A stretch of 44,783 nt of DNA from Novosphingobium organovorum (GCF_022832435.1 NZ_JALHLF010000012.1:27629-72411), one strand, 5' to 3'. Counted from the first letter of the stretch, positions 1 to 8,569 are shown. Notes: a model not told the origin generated them from the sequence alone. Program-made: numbers and translations.

Positions 1-134
1 GGGATCGGAGCGGTCACAGCGGCGGTTGCCTCATGTGGCAGAGCCTCACCCGACCGGGCCGCATCGGCCGGCAGCACCAGCGCGGGCGCCAGAACCAGGG
101 GGCCTACAAGCGCGCCGATCATCGTGCGGAACAC
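1..134 (-). CDS. Exported protein, N-terminus only (cut by window edge)
   Basis: Only the first 44 or so codons are in the window. They encode a typical Sec signal peptide: a short n-region with Arg, a hydrophobic core rich in Leu, Val, Ala and Pro, and an ALVLPA-like end. The GTG at 134 is chosen because AGGAG lies seven bases upstream; an alternative ATG at 122 overlaps the stop of the preceding cytochrome gene as ATGA. It is the last visible gene of the amine dehydrogenase operon, so an accessory periplasmic role is likely. The protein family cannot be identified from this stub. Confidence 0.55.
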   Translation of the reverse strand, partial: MFRTMIGALVGPLVLAPALVLPADAARSGEALPHEATAAVTAPI

Positions 135-601
135 GTCTTTTCTCCTGCTTCAAGAATGTGCACGCGCAGCGCCGCAAGGTCGGTCGCCTTGAGCGGCGCC
201 TGGCGCAGCCGTCCCACCTCGGCCGCGGTATAGGCGCGCGCGCCAGCCGGATAGCTGGCCCCCCCCAGGTCGCGCGCGATGAAATTCAGCGTCTGCGCCA
301 GGGTCTCGTCGTCCATCGGCGCGAACGCCACGTTGGGCAGTCGGACGAGGTATTCACGGCCTCCCGGCGTACACAGGAAGCGACCGACATGGTCCTTGAG
401 CACCGGAATTTCGCGGCGCGCCGAAGCCCCGTCAAGGCCGTGGCATCCCCCGCAAAATTCATAATAGTTGGACTGGCCCGAGGTGAAGCGCCGGGTTGGC
501 AGGGTTTCCTCGGCGTGGCTGGCGAAGCCCGCCCCCCCATGCGCAGCGACCAGCACGAGCGCCGCCAGGGCCAGCGGCGCATACCCGAAACGGCGGCCCA
601 T
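119..601 (-). CDS. Periplasmic mono-haem c-type cytochrome of the amine dehydrogenase operon
   Basis: The 160-residue product has an N-terminal signal segment (about residues 6-30) and one haem-attachment motif, Cys50-Gly-Gly-Cys53-His54. Met96, in a PMDDETLA context, is a candidate distal haem ligand. The gene starts five bases after the mauA stop and overlaps the next gene, so it is co-transcribed with the amine dehydrogenase. In such operons a c-type cytochrome carries electrons from the quinone cofactor towards the terminal oxidase; that role is inferred here from position. I would not assign it to a specific named cytochrome such as c-551i. Confidence 0.8.
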   Translation of the reverse strand: MGRRFGYAPLALAALVLVAAHGGAGFASHAEETLPTRRFTSGQSNYYEFCGGCHGLDGASARREIPVLKDHVGRFLCTPGGREYLVRLPNVAFAPMDDETLAQTLNFIARDLGGASYPAGARAYTAAEVGRLRQAPLKATDLAALRVHILEAGEKTCSAR

Positions 602-606
602 CGCGC

Positions 607-1164
607 CTACTCAGCCAGTCCGACCAGGGCTGCGGTGGAGCAGTGATAGGCCATCGAGGAATCACCAAAGCACCAGATGATGTCGTTGTTGGCCTGCGGC
701 CGGTAGATCGGCAGTTCGCGATCGGTGCCGGTGCATTCGCAATCCTCGCCGCTTGCCACGCACGCCGATGTTCCGCAGCAGTCACGATAGGCGATGAGAT
801 ACGAACGCCCGTCGTCGGGGTTGAGACACGTTCCCACCCAGGCCGTCGGTGAAGGGGTCGAGCCCGGCGGACACGTGTGCAGACCGCCGCCGCAGCACCC
901 GCAGATCGTACCGTCGATGGCACAGTGGCGCCAGTAATCGCACCGCAGCGGATCGCTGCTCTGCGCGTTGCGTTCGAAATCGGACAGTGGCGCGCTGGGT
1001 GTCGGCGCAGGCGCGCCCGAAGCGCGCGAAACCGGCAAGAGCGGAAACGCGCTGCCCGCCGCCATGGCGACACCCAGCTTGCCAAGAAAGCCGCGACGCG
1101 AGCTGCGTCGCGCGATGCCGCGCAGCACGGCTTCACCCAATTTGTCGATTTTCGAGTCACCCAT
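607..1164 (-). CDS. mauA: TTQ amine dehydrogenase light chain (methylamine/aromatic amine dehydrogenase beta subunit)
   Basis: This 185-residue protein is the catalytic subunit that carries tryptophan tryptophylquinone (TTQ), made from two of its own tryptophans. Both are visible: one in the TAWVGTC segment and one in NDIIWCFG. The N-terminus carries a twin-arginine signal (SRRGFLGK then a hydrophobic stretch), as expected for export of this subunit. The mature part begins CDYWRHC and is packed with cysteines in family positions. A C-G-C-C cluster, an extra Cys after DCCG and the CPPGSTPSP segment resemble aromatic amine dehydrogenase (aauA) more than classical methylamine dehydrogenase, as I recall those sequences; substrate is therefore open. 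The start overlaps the end of mauD by eight bases. Confidence 0.93.
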   Translation of the reverse strand: MGDSKIDKLGEAVLRGIARRSSRRGFLGKLGVAMAAGSAFPLLPVSRASGAPAPTPSAPLSDFERNAQSSDPLRCDYWRHCAIDGTICGCCGGGLHTCPPGSTPSPTAWVGTCLNPDDGRSYLIAYRDCCGTSACVASGEDCECTGTDRELPIYRPQANNDIIWCFGDSSMAYHCSTAALVGLAE

Positions 1165-1780
1165 GGGAACCTACCTTCGTGAAATCGTTGGCCAGCGCGC
1201 CGGCGCGGCGCGCGCCGAGAAAGTCCTGCACCGTGCCGAACCCGGTCTCGGCCGGCGTGAAGAGACTTTCGATGTGCTCGCGCGTGTTGACGAGGCCTTG
1301 TGCGGCAATGGTGCCGTCGGGCCTTAGCAGCACCGCGTAGGGCAGCTTGCCGACGCGAAAGGCGTATCCCGCCTCGCTGCTGACCGCGAGGCGATCGGGC
1401 GCTATGGAGAGGCGCACGGCCATCTGCGCGTATTGCCCCAAGTCACCGTCGCCCAGGAAGAACAGGTCGGCCCCCTCGGACGCCGCGACACGGCCCGCCG
1501 TGGGGATGAGCTGCTTGCAGATCGGGCAACTGGGCGCGACGAACAGGAGGAGTTGGGCTTTGGCGGTGGCCCCACCCAGGGCACGCGGGGCGCCGTCGAG
1601 CGTGCGCACGGTCAGTTGCGGGGCTTGCTCGCCCGGCTGCGGCCCCTGACTGAGCGCCAGCGCCCCGACCGGCGCGATGCGCTCGTGCAGGATACCGACC
1701 TGGCGCGCCAGCACCGCGACCGCAACCGCCAGCAGGAGGCACAGCGCCCAGAGCAGGGCTTGCGAAACGATGAGCAACAT
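1157..1780 (-). CDS. mauD: MauD-like thioredoxin-fold maturation protein
   Basis: The 207-residue product has one N-terminal membrane anchor (residues about 3-23) followed by a periplasmic thioredoxin-like domain with the redox motif Ser-Cys-Pro-Ile-Cys-Lys. MauD is needed for correct folding or disulphide formation of the cysteine-rich light chain encoded immediately downstream. The ATG at 1780 shares its A with the TGA of mauE (TGATG), a translational coupling arrangement. A longer upstream open frame exists but its extra residues are the shadow of mauE, so the start was placed at the coupled ATG. Confidence 0.9.
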   Translation of the reverse strand: MLLIVSQALLWALCLLLAVAVAVLARQVGILHERIAPVGALALSQGPQPGEQAPQLTVRTLDGAPRALGGATAKAQLLLFVAPSCPICKQLIPTAGRVAASEGADLFFLGDGDLGQYAQMAVRLSIAPDRLAVSSEAGYAFRVGKLPYAVLLRPDGTIAAQGLVNTREHIESLFTPAETGFGTVQDFLGARRAGALANDFTKVGSHG

Positions 1781-2337
1781 CACGAGAACCTTTGCTGAAG
1801 TTGAACGGTGCGATCGTGCAGATGGATCAGTTGCGTGGCGAGCGCGGCCAGCACGAACATGGCCGCACCGGCGCCAAGGCCGTCGATCCATTCGAGCCTG
1901 CCAGGCGCCTGTGCCCAGCGGGCAAGCGCCGGAAAGAGCGCCGCAGCAAAGACGAGGTTGCGCCACACCAGCGGCCAGGTGATCGCTTGCCGTGCGGCGC
2001 CGAAGCGACAGCCGCAGTCCAGATCGCGCTCTCCACGCCGCAAGGCGCGCGCCATCACGAGCGCGAAACCGAGCAGCAGGACGATGCCCAGGACGCCGCC
2101 CACCGGCGAGGCCACCCCGCTTGCCAGGAAAACCGCACAAAGTCCCTCGATCGCGATGATGGCCCCGGCGAGCGCAGCGCTCCCTCGCCCGGCAAGCGGT
2201 ACATGGCGCGCTATGATCGCCGCAAATTCACCGAGGTTGCGCCCCTTGCCCAGCGCCGAGGCGCCAAACAGCAAGGCTCCGAACCCGCGTGCGGCCAGGA
2301 TCATCGCGGCGGGCATTTCTGCGGGCATCGCGACCAT
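1780..2337 (-). CDS. mauE: MauE-like membrane protein for amine dehydrogenase maturation
   Basis: The 185-residue protein is almost entirely hydrophobic with about four to five transmembrane segments and the LDCGCRFG cysteine motif typical of the MauE/DoxX-like family. MauE acts with MauD in maturation of the light chain disulphides. The ATG at 2337 follows the TGA of mauB by two bases; a GTG at 2343 overlapping that stop (GTGA) is an alternative start. The order B-E-D-A is the standard order in mau and aau operons, which supports the assignment strongly. Confidence 0.88.
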   Translation of the reverse strand: MVAMPAEMPAAMILAARGFGALLFGASALGKGRNLGEFAAIIARHVPLAGRGSAALAGAIIAIEGLCAVFLASGVASPVGGVLGIVLLLGFALVMARALRRGERDLDCGCRFGAARQAITWPLVWRNLVFAAALFPALARWAQAPGRLEWIDGLGAGAAMFVLAALATQLIHLHDRTVQLQQRFS

Positions 2338-2339
2338 GC

Positions 2340-3581
2340 TCACAACCCGGTGACCAGGCCGATGATGCCCGACAGCGCACCATGGTGCACGGGCTTTCCG
2401 CTCAGCGCGTCGTACGCGATCAGGCTTGCCCCACGACCGCCGCCGAAGGCGAACAGCAGCGGGGCGTCGTCCTGCGTGACCGCGATGCCGTGCGCCGGCG
2501 TCTCGAGCTGGATTCGCCGCACGAGCGCGTGGGTGTCGGCATTGAACACCCACACTTCGCTGCCGTCCTCCTTGTGCGTCCAGAAGTTTCCCTTGTGCAT
2601 GAGCACGTAAAGCCAGTGGCGCGCCCGGTGGACGGCGAGCAGCTGGCCACCGCCGGGGCGCCAGGCCAGTTGCTGTACCCCGGTCCCCGCTTCGGGCTGG
2701 CCGGCCGCGACCTCAATCGACCACGGCTGGCCGACGACGGGCTTGGCACCGGCCAGATCGACCGGATAGACCTTGCCTGAAAAGCTGAGCATCCACCCCT
2801 TGCCGGTGTCGCGATCAACGAAGCTGTTCTCGAACACCGGATCGTTGTCGGGATCGAAGAAGGGGTCGCTGAAGGCAACCGTCGGATCGCCCGATACCGG
2901 CACTTGCGCAACACCGATCGAACCATCGCCGCACAGCGTTGCCACCCCTCGCGCGCCGATGGGAAAGGCCAGCGCGCAGCCGGGCACGTCGATCGAGGCG
3001 ACCGGCTTGCCCGAGGCGATGTCGACGACGTGGATCGCCGAACTGGGCACCATGTCGTAGATATAGCCCAGCTTGCCATCGAAGCTCGTCGCCTGCTGCT
3101 GGGTCTTGGGCACGACCAGCAGACGGCCGGGCAGCGCGACTTCCTCATCGACCTTGAGCGACGCGCCATCGTAGACCGTGAACAGATCCTCACGCGTGCC
3201 GCGGTTGCCCCGGCTCCAGTACGTCTCGGCGACATAGACCTTGCCCCCATCACGCGAGAGCGACATGCCCGCGTTGCGCGCGGCGGGCACCAGCGCCATG
3301 GTCTTCATCGCCGGGTCGTCTCCATCGACCACCACGGCGCCTTGCGCGCGATAGGGATCGAACAGCCAGAGCCAGTGCGCACCCGGCCTGGCCAGGGTCG
3401 CGGTATCGCTGTCTTCGACCGGGAGCACTGGCGGCGGGGCGGGTGGTTGGGCGACGGACTGCGCCGTCGCGGCATGCAGTGGTGAAAGCCCCCCCAGGCC
3501 CAGCCCGGCCAGCCCCAGCAGCGCGCTCGCCGCCCGCAGCGCCGCGCGCGATGTCCTTTTGCAATCATGCGGTTGCGTCAT
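2340..3581 (-). CDS. mauB: TTQ amine dehydrogenase heavy chain
   Basis: This 413-residue protein matches the heavy (alpha) subunit, a seven-bladed beta-propeller that packs against the TTQ light chain in the periplasm. Visible features are a Sec signal ending near LSPLHAATA, a Pro-rich linker, then repeated beta-propeller segments containing blade-like stretches such as KVYVAETYWSRGNRG, TREDLFTVYD and HGIAVTQDD. The length suits the family. The start ATG at 3581 has a GGGGGAG-type ribosome site upstream; an in-frame extension to 3683 is ignored because it overlaps the upstream intergenic region. It is the first intact gene of the operon. Confidence 0.92.
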   Translation of the reverse strand: MTQPHDCKRTSRAALRAASALLGLAGLGLGGLSPLHAATAQSVAQPPAPPPVLPVEDSDTATLARPGAHWLWLFDPYRAQGAVVVDGDDPAMKTMALVPAARNAGMSLSRDGGKVYVAETYWSRGNRGTREDLFTVYDGASLKVDEEVALPGRLLVVPKTQQQATSFDGKLGYIYDMVPSSAIHVVDIASGKPVASIDVPGCALAFPIGARGVATLCGDGSIGVAQVPVSGDPTVAFSDPFFDPDNDPVFENSFVDRDTGKGWMLSFSGKVYPVDLAGAKPVVGQPWSIEVAAGQPEAGTGVQQLAWRPGGGQLLAVHRARHWLYVLMHKGNFWTHKEDGSEVWVFNADTHALVRRIQLETPAHGIAVTQDDAPLLFAFGGGRGASLIAYDALSGKPVHHGALSGIIGLVTGL

Positions 3582-3679
3582 GTCCCGTCTCCCCCAATTC
3601 CCCTTGCCCGGCGGTGCACTCCGGTCACCGCTGGCCCTGGCCCGATACGAGCCGTGTCTCGGCGTCGCAGGCGACCGGT

Positions 3680-4075
3680 TCAATGCAGCGACAGAAGATA
3701 GGCAATCAGGTCATGGCGCTGATTGGCATCGGGAACTTTCACCACCATGCGGGTACCGGGAATCATCTTGGCCGGGGCCTGCAGAAACTGATCGAGCGAG
3801 TTGGCGTTCCACGTGACGCCCGACTTGGCGAGCGCGGTCGAGCCCTTGAACGGGGTGCTGCCCGCCGCCCGGCCGCTAAGGCCGAACAGGTTGGGCGCAG
3901 TGATCGCCCGTGCGCCCGAGGTGTTGACGTGGCACATCTTGCAATGCTGGGTGAAGACCTTCTGCCCGGCTGCGGCATCCCCCGCGGCCTAGGCAAGCGC
4001 CGCCGAACCGGTAACGGTGAAACTGCCGGCGCCCACGAGCGCAGCAACCATCGCGAAGGCGAATCTGGACATCAT
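3680..4075 (-). pseudogene. c-type cytochrome gene interrupted by an in-frame amber codon
   Basis: Read from the tandem ATGs at 4075/4072, this encodes a clean signal peptide (MSRFAFAMVAALVGAG and on to SAALA), then TAG at 3989-3991, then in the same frame a class I cytochrome c: AAGDAAAGQKVF, the haem motif Cys-Lys-Met-Cys-His, and a C-terminal region ending DLIAYLLSLH. A Met in the PGTRMVVKV stretch is a plausible sixth ligand. The stop sits exactly at the expected signal cleavage site and everything downstream is well conserved. Unless the amber codon is suppressed or is a sequencing error, the protein cannot be made. It heads the mau-type operon. Confidence 0.8.
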
Positions 4076-4300
4076 AACCTGGAGTACTCCCTGTCGGCCC
4101 GGCACCGCCCGTCTAGGGGCGCATCGAAAGGCCTGTCGTTCGTTGCGACGTGAACCACAGCGCGCGCCCAGGCAGCAAGGTGCCTAGCACCGACCACATG
4201 GTGCCTGCCGAACACCACCGGGCCTGTCCAAGGCACCTATGGAGCCCCGCGCTTTGCCCGTACTCTGCCACCGTCCAAAACCCGGAAGAACCGCACGAAA
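4076..4300. promoter_or_regulatory. Divergent promoter region between the amine dehydrogenase operon and the DUF3237 gene
   Basis: This 225-base gap separates divergently transcribed units and must hold both promoters. The most striking element is the palindrome GGTGC-CTA-GCACC at 4179-4191, with further GGTGCC and GGCACC copies in the next 60 bases, which could form an operator for a dimeric regulator. No convincing sigma-70 boxes can be assigned by eye and no regulator gene lies next to it. Confidence 0.45.
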
Positions 4301-4981
4301 ATGGAGAGAAGCGCCTTGACCAACGCCGCTATCACCCACGCCGCCGACGGGCTCAGCCCTCGGCCTTGCGCCAACCGCCGCACGCTTCTGACCGCGGGGC
4401 TGGCAGGTGCGGCCGCCGCGACGCTGGTGCGTCCGGCCCCCGTCGCAGCCCTGACGGGGGCACCGGCCGGGACCCCGCCCGAAGGTCCCGAGAATCTGTC
4501 CGTGCTCGACCCGGTGCGCACCGAACTGGTGATGAATCTCGTCGTCACCTGCTCCTCACCCGAACGCATGGGGGCCTCCAAACAGGCCAAGGACGGCACC
4601 CGCGAGGTCGTCTGGCCGATCATCGGCGGGCGCTTCTGGGGGCCTCGCCTCAAGGGCGAGGTGGTGCCCGGTGGCGGCGACTTTCCGGTGTTGCGTCCCG
4701 ACGGCACGATGGTCGTCGACGCGCTTTACCGCCTGCGCGTCGAAGACGGGACGCAAGTCATCATCCACAACAAGGGTCTTGCCTATCGCGCGCAGGGCGC
4801 GGCGCACCGCCCCTATCGCCTGGTCCCCACGTTCACGACCGTCGAAGGCCCCCACGACTGGCTCCAGAGCTCGATCTTCGTCGCGACTCTGGTCTATGGC
4901 GAGGATGTTCCGGCTGCCTTTCGTCTGGCGCAAGGCCCCGAGCAGAATGATCGCCTGATCCAGGTCCACCGCATTTTTTGA
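4301..4981 (+). CDS. Tat-exported DUF3237 family protein
   Basis: The 226-residue protein carries a twin-arginine-like signal (ANRRTLLTAGLAG and a long Ala-rich hydrophobic run) followed by a DUF3237 domain. The domain is recognisable from the order IGGRFWGPRLKGEVVPGGGD, LRPDGTMVVDALYRLR, and IFVATLVYGE. The family is a small beta-barrel-like domain of unknown function that often accompanies catabolic genes. Its stop at 4979-4981 lies just before the ATG of the amidohydrolase at 4999, so the two form an operon divergent from the amine dehydrogenase genes. Confidence 0.75.
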   Translation: MERSALTNAAITHAADGLSPRPCANRRTLLTAGLAGAAAATLVRPAPVAALTGAPAGTPPEGPENLSVLDPVRTELVMNLVVTCSSPERMGASKQAKDGTREVVWPIIGGRFWGPRLKGEVVPGGGDFPVLRPDGTMVVDALYRLRVEDGTQVIIHNKGLAYRAQGAAHRPYRLVPTFTTVEGPHDWLQSSIFVATLVYGEDVPAAFRLAQGPEQNDRLIQVHRIF

Positions 4982-4998
4982 AAGACGGAACGTTCATC

Positions 4999-6780
4999 AT
5001 GAAAAGTAGGTTTGCAGCGCTGCTCGCGGGTACGCTTCTGCTCGCCCCGCACCTCGCGCTGGCCGGTGCCTCGGGCGCACCGGGAACAGGTGCTGCGCAG
5101 GATCACGGCGAGGCCGATCTCGTGCTGCGCAACGCAACGGTGATCACGCTCGACGCGGCCGACACCATGGCGCAGGCCGTGGCGGTGCGTGACGGCCACA
5201 TCGTAGCGGTGGGCAAGGACACGCAGATCGCCTCGTGGATCGGCGGCGCGACGCAGGTGATCGACCTGCACGGCCAGACGCTGGTTCCCGGCTTCATCGA
5301 CGCGCACGCCCATGTCCAGGGCCTTGCCGCCTCGGAATACATCCGCGTGCCGATCCAGGCCCCGCCGCTGGCCGATGCCGATGCCATCCTTGCCAAGCTG
5401 CGCGAACGCCAGCGCGAGCTTGCGCCCGGTTCCTGGCTGATCGGCCAGGGCACCTACAATCAGGTCATGCCCACCCGCGCCCAGCTCGATGCCGCCTTTC
5501 CCGACAATCCGGTGCAACTGCGCTGGAGCGCGCACGACAGCCTCATCAACCACAAGGCCGCGCTGGCCGCTGGCCTGACCAGGGACGCTCCCGATCCCGT
5601 GGGAGTGGGCCGGTACGAACGCGGACCCGACGGCGAAGTGTGGATCTTGCGCGATGCACCGGTCAACCTGCACCAGCCCGAGCCCACCTACGCGCAGCAG
5701 AAGAAGGCCATCGCCCGAACGCTGACCGACTTCTTTCTCGACAAGGGCGTGACGACGGTGTTCGACATGTCCTCGCCCGAGATCGCCTTTCGCGCCTACC
5801 AGGAGCTGAAGCAGGAAGGCGCGCTGCCGGTCCGCCTGCTGATGGGCTTCATGATCGGCAACCATGACGGGGAGCAGGAGGCCAGGAGCGACGGCCATGA
5901 ACTCACCACGGGCGGCGGTGAGGACGGCCTGTTCGATGCCCTGCTCAAGACCGGCCTGCACACCGGTTTCGGCGATGACTGGCTCACCGTCGGGCCGATC
6001 AAGATCTTCCTCGATGGCGTCTGGGGCACCACCGCGGCAACCTACAAACCGGCCTGGAAGGGCTCGGGGACGACCTGGGTTCCCGACAACACCGGCGGCG
6101 TCAGCCGCTCGCAGGACACTCTCAACCACCAGTTTCTGCTCGCCCAGGAAAACGACTGGACGGTGTGGGTCCACGCCAATGGCGACCGCGCCCAGGACAT
6201 GGTGCTGAACGCCGTCGAATACGCGCAGGCCCATGCCCCGCAGCCCGACCCGCGCCACCGCATCGAGCACATGGGCCACTTCCTGGTCCAAGACCCCGCC
6301 CGCACGCCCGAGCGCCTGGCGCGCATGAAGCGCGACGGGGTCATCCCCTCGATTCAGGTGGCCATGCTCTGGCGCCTGACACAGACAAACGCGCAAGAGC
6401 CCGACGTCACCTTCTTTGCCGAACGCACGATGATCGACCATGGCTTCCATCCGCCGCTTGGCTCGGACACGCTGGGCACCCAGAACTACGCGACCAATCC
6501 GCTGTTCTCGATCGACCGCGCGGTCAACCGCACCACCAAGTTCGGCCAGGTCGTTCAGCCCGAGCAGGCGGTCACCCCGCTCGAAGCGCTCAAGATGGCG
6601 ACGATCTGGGCGGCCTGGTCGGGCCATCTGGAAACCTCGCGCGGCAGTATCGAGGTGGGCAAGCTCGCCGATTTCGCCGTTCTCGATCACAACCCGCTGA
6701 CCATCGAAAAGCAGAAGATCGGCACCATCGCCGTGACCGAGACGATCGTCGGCGGCAAGCTGGCCTACCACCGGCCCTGA
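4999..6780 (+). CDS. Exported YtcJ-like metal-dependent amidohydrolase
   Basis: This 593-residue protein begins with a Sec signal peptide (ending near LALAGA) and continues as a family 3 amidohydrolase of the YtcJ type. The first metal motif is His103-Ala-His105, set in PGFIDAHAHVQG. Later ligand motifs are visible in WVHANGDRAQ and HRIEHMGHF, and the C-terminal beta-sandwich strand reads KLADFAVLDHNPL. Such enzymes hydrolyse amide, imide or related C-N bonds; the substrate is unknown. ATG 4999 is preferred over an in-frame TTG at 4978 because the signal peptide starts there. A strong terminator follows the stop. Confidence 0.85.
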   Translation: MKSRFAALLAGTLLLAPHLALAGASGAPGTGAAQDHGEADLVLRNATVITLDAADTMAQAVAVRDGHIVAVGKDTQIASWIGGATQVIDLHGQTLVPGFIDAHAHVQGLAASEYIRVPIQAPPLADADAILAKLRERQRELAPGSWLIGQGTYNQVMPTRAQLDAAFPDNPVQLRWSAHDSLINHKAALAAGLTRDAPDPVGVGRYERGPDGEVWILRDAPVNLHQPEPTYAQQKKAIARTLTDFFLDKGVTTVFDMSSPEIAFRAYQELKQEGALPVRLLMGFMIGNHDGEQEARSDGHELTTGGGEDGLFDALLKTGLHTGFGDDWLTVGPIKIFLDGVWGTTAATYKPAWKGSGTTWVPDNTGGVSRSQDTLNHQFLLAQENDWTVWVHANGDRAQDMVLNAVEYAQAHAPQPDPRHRIEHMGHFLVQDPARTPERLARMKRDGVIPSIQVAMLWRLTQTNAQEPDVTFFAERTMIDHGFHPPLGSDTLGTQNYATNPLFSIDRAVNRTTKFGQVVQPEQAVTPLEALKMATIWAAWSGHLETSRGSIEVGKLADFAVLDHNPLTIEKQKIGTIAVTETIVGGKLAYHRP

Positions 6781-6835
6781 CCCCGAACGCGGCCCCCTGA
6801 CCGGGACGGCAAGGCGGCACCGCTCCATTACAACA

Positions 6836-6868
6836 GCCCGCTCGTCACCCGACGAGCGGGCTTTGGTT
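6836..6868 (+). terminator. Rho-independent terminator after the amidohydrolase gene
   Basis: A perfect 11-base-pair stem, GCCCGCTCGTC at 6836-6846 and GACGAGCGGGC at 6851-6861, encloses the loop ACCC and is followed by TTTGGTTT. It begins 55 bases after the stop codon on the plus strand. Confidence 0.85.
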
Positions 6869-6887
6869 TCGATCGCGCGGACCGCCC

Positions 6888-6928
6888 GCAAAAAACAGGG
6901 GCCGGCCCCCAACAGAGGAGCCGGCCCC
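6888..6928 (-). terminator. Rho-independent terminator after the aldehyde dehydrogenase gene
   Basis: GGGGCCGGC at 6898-6906 pairs with GCCGGCCCC at 6920-6928. On the minus strand the stem is followed by TG and then six T (the A-run at 6890-6895 in plus orientation). It lies 25 bases beyond the stop codon at 6953 and closes the minus-strand catabolic cluster. It converges with the plus-strand terminator next to it. Confidence 0.8.
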
Positions 6929-6952
6929 TTCCCTTAGGGGGATGCGAACCGT

Positions 6953-8479
6953 TCAGTCCATGGTCGGGATCACGAAGGCCGCCGCCGGATCGGCCACGCC
7001 GCCGTGTTCGGGCCAGCGCTGGGTGACGACCTTGGTGCGGGTAAAGAAGCGAAGCCCTTCCTCGCCATACTGGTTGACGTCACCGAACGCCGAACGCTTC
7101 CACCCGCCAAAACTGTGGTAGGCGACTGGGACGGGAATCGGCACGTTGATGCCCACCATGCCGATCTCGACCCGGCTGGCGAAAGCGCGCGCCGCGCTAC
7201 CGCTGGAGGTGAACAGCGCCACGCCATTGCCGAACGAGTGGTCGCTGGCCAGCGCGATGGCCTCGTCGAGCGTGTTCACCCGCACGATCTGAAGCACGGG
7301 CCCGAAGATTTCCTCCTGATAGCTGCGCATGTCCGCGCGCACGTGGTCCAGCAGCGTGGGCCCCAGGAAGTAGCCGTTCTCGTGACCGGGCACGACGATC
7401 CCGCGCCCATCGCGCACGAGCTGCGATCCTTCGGCCACGGCAAGGTCGATGTAGTCCTCGATACGCGCCTTGTGCTGCGCGCTAACCAACGGCCCGAAGT
7501 CGGCCACAGGATCGGTCGGCACGCCGACGGTCAGACCGGCAATTCCTGCGATCAGCCGGTCGCGCAACGCGTCAGCCAGCGCATCGCCCACCGCGACCAC
7601 CACCGGCAGCGCCATGCACCGCTCTCCGGCGGAGCCATAGGCCGCCCCCAGAATGCCGCTGACCGCCTGATCGAGATCGGCATCCGGAAGGACTATACCG
7701 TGGTTCTTTGCCCCACCCATGGCCTGCACGCGCTTGCCAACCGCGGCACCGCGGGCATAGACTTGCGCGGCAATGTCCGAGGAGCCCACAAAGCTTACCG
7801 CGCGCACGTCCGGGTGATCGAGCAGTGCATCGACAACCGGCTTGCCGCCATGGACGACCGCGAAGATGTCCGCCGGGCCACCGGCCGCGATGAACAGTTC
7901 GGCCAGCCGGACCGCGGTCGAGGGTGTGCGCTCGGAGGGCTTGAGCACGAAGGCGTTGCCGGTTGCGAGCGCCGGACCGGCCATCCACAGCGGGATCATT
8001 GCGGGAAAGTTGAACGGCGTTATCCCCGCCACCACCCCCATCGGCTGGCGCATCGAATAGACGTCGATGTCGGTGCCCGCACCCAGCGTGAAGTCACCCT
8101 TGGCGAGATGCGGCAAGCCGCACACGAACTCGATCACCTCGAGCCCGCGCTGCACGTCGCCGCAGGCATCGTCGAGCACTTTGCCATGCTCGGCCGAGAT
8201 CATGCCCGCCAGCTCCTCCATGCTCTCTTCGATGAGCGCCTTGAAGCGGAACAGGACACGCGCACGGCGCTGCGGATTGAGCGCGGCCCAGGCCGGCTGC
8301 GCGGCCCGTGCCCGCGCGATGGCCTGTTCGAGCACCGCCGCATCGGCGTGTTCGACCACGGCCGCGACGGTTCCCTTGGCGGGATCGAAAACGGGGCTGC
8401 TCGGCCCGTTCGACGGCGCGCTCTTGCCGCCTATGAAATTGCGGATGCGCCGCAGTTCGGCGTCGGACAGATCAGGCAT
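6953..8479 (-). CDS. mmsA: CoA-acylating methylmalonate-semialdehyde dehydrogenase family protein
   Basis: The 508-residue protein is a full-length aldehyde dehydrogenase of the MmsA branch, which oxidises malonate- or methylmalonate-semialdehyde to the acyl-CoA with NAD. The nucleophile is Cys288 in the branch-typical GSAGERCMALPV context; GITPFNFPAMIPLWM and FVGSSDIA are the nucleotide-binding region, and the C-terminal block reads YHSFGGWKRSAFGD. The ATG at 8479 follows an AGGA site. It is the last gene of the minus-strand cluster, where it would take an aldehyde released by the oxidase upstream; related enzymes accept several semialdehydes, so the true substrate is uncertain. Confidence 0.9.
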   Translation of the reverse strand: MPDLSDAELRRIRNFIGGKSAPSNGPSSPVFDPAKGTVAAVVEHADAAVLEQAIARARAAQPAWAALNPQRRARVLFRFKALIEESMEELAGMISAEHGKVLDDACGDVQRGLEVIEFVCGLPHLAKGDFTLGAGTDIDVYSMRQPMGVVAGITPFNFPAMIPLWMAGPALATGNAFVLKPSERTPSTAVRLAELFIAAGGPADIFAVVHGGKPVVDALLDHPDVRAVSFVGSSDIAAQVYARGAAVGKRVQAMGGAKNHGIVLPDADLDQAVSGILGAAYGSAGERCMALPVVVAVGDALADALRDRLIAGIAGLTVGVPTDPVADFGPLVSAQHKARIEDYIDLAVAEGSQLVRDGRGIVVPGHENGYFLGPTLLDHVRADMRSYQEEIFGPVLQIVRVNTLDEAIALASDHSFGNGVALFTSSGSAARAFASRVEIGMVGINVPIPVPVAYHSFGGWKRSAFGDVNQYGEEGLRFFTRTKVVTQRWPEHGGVADPAAAFVIPTMD

Positions 8480-8569
8480 GATCCTGCTCCTGTAGTCATG
8501 AAGAAAGGGACGGTCTTGGGCTGACGGTGCACGTGCCCCGGCCTTCGATCCGGTGCACCTGATCGCGGA

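Noticed and set aside
4894..6912. 672-codon open frame on the minus strand opposite the amidohydrolase
   Set aside because: It is the antisense shadow of a well-supported gene in GC-rich DNA. It has no recognisable domain and no ribosome site.
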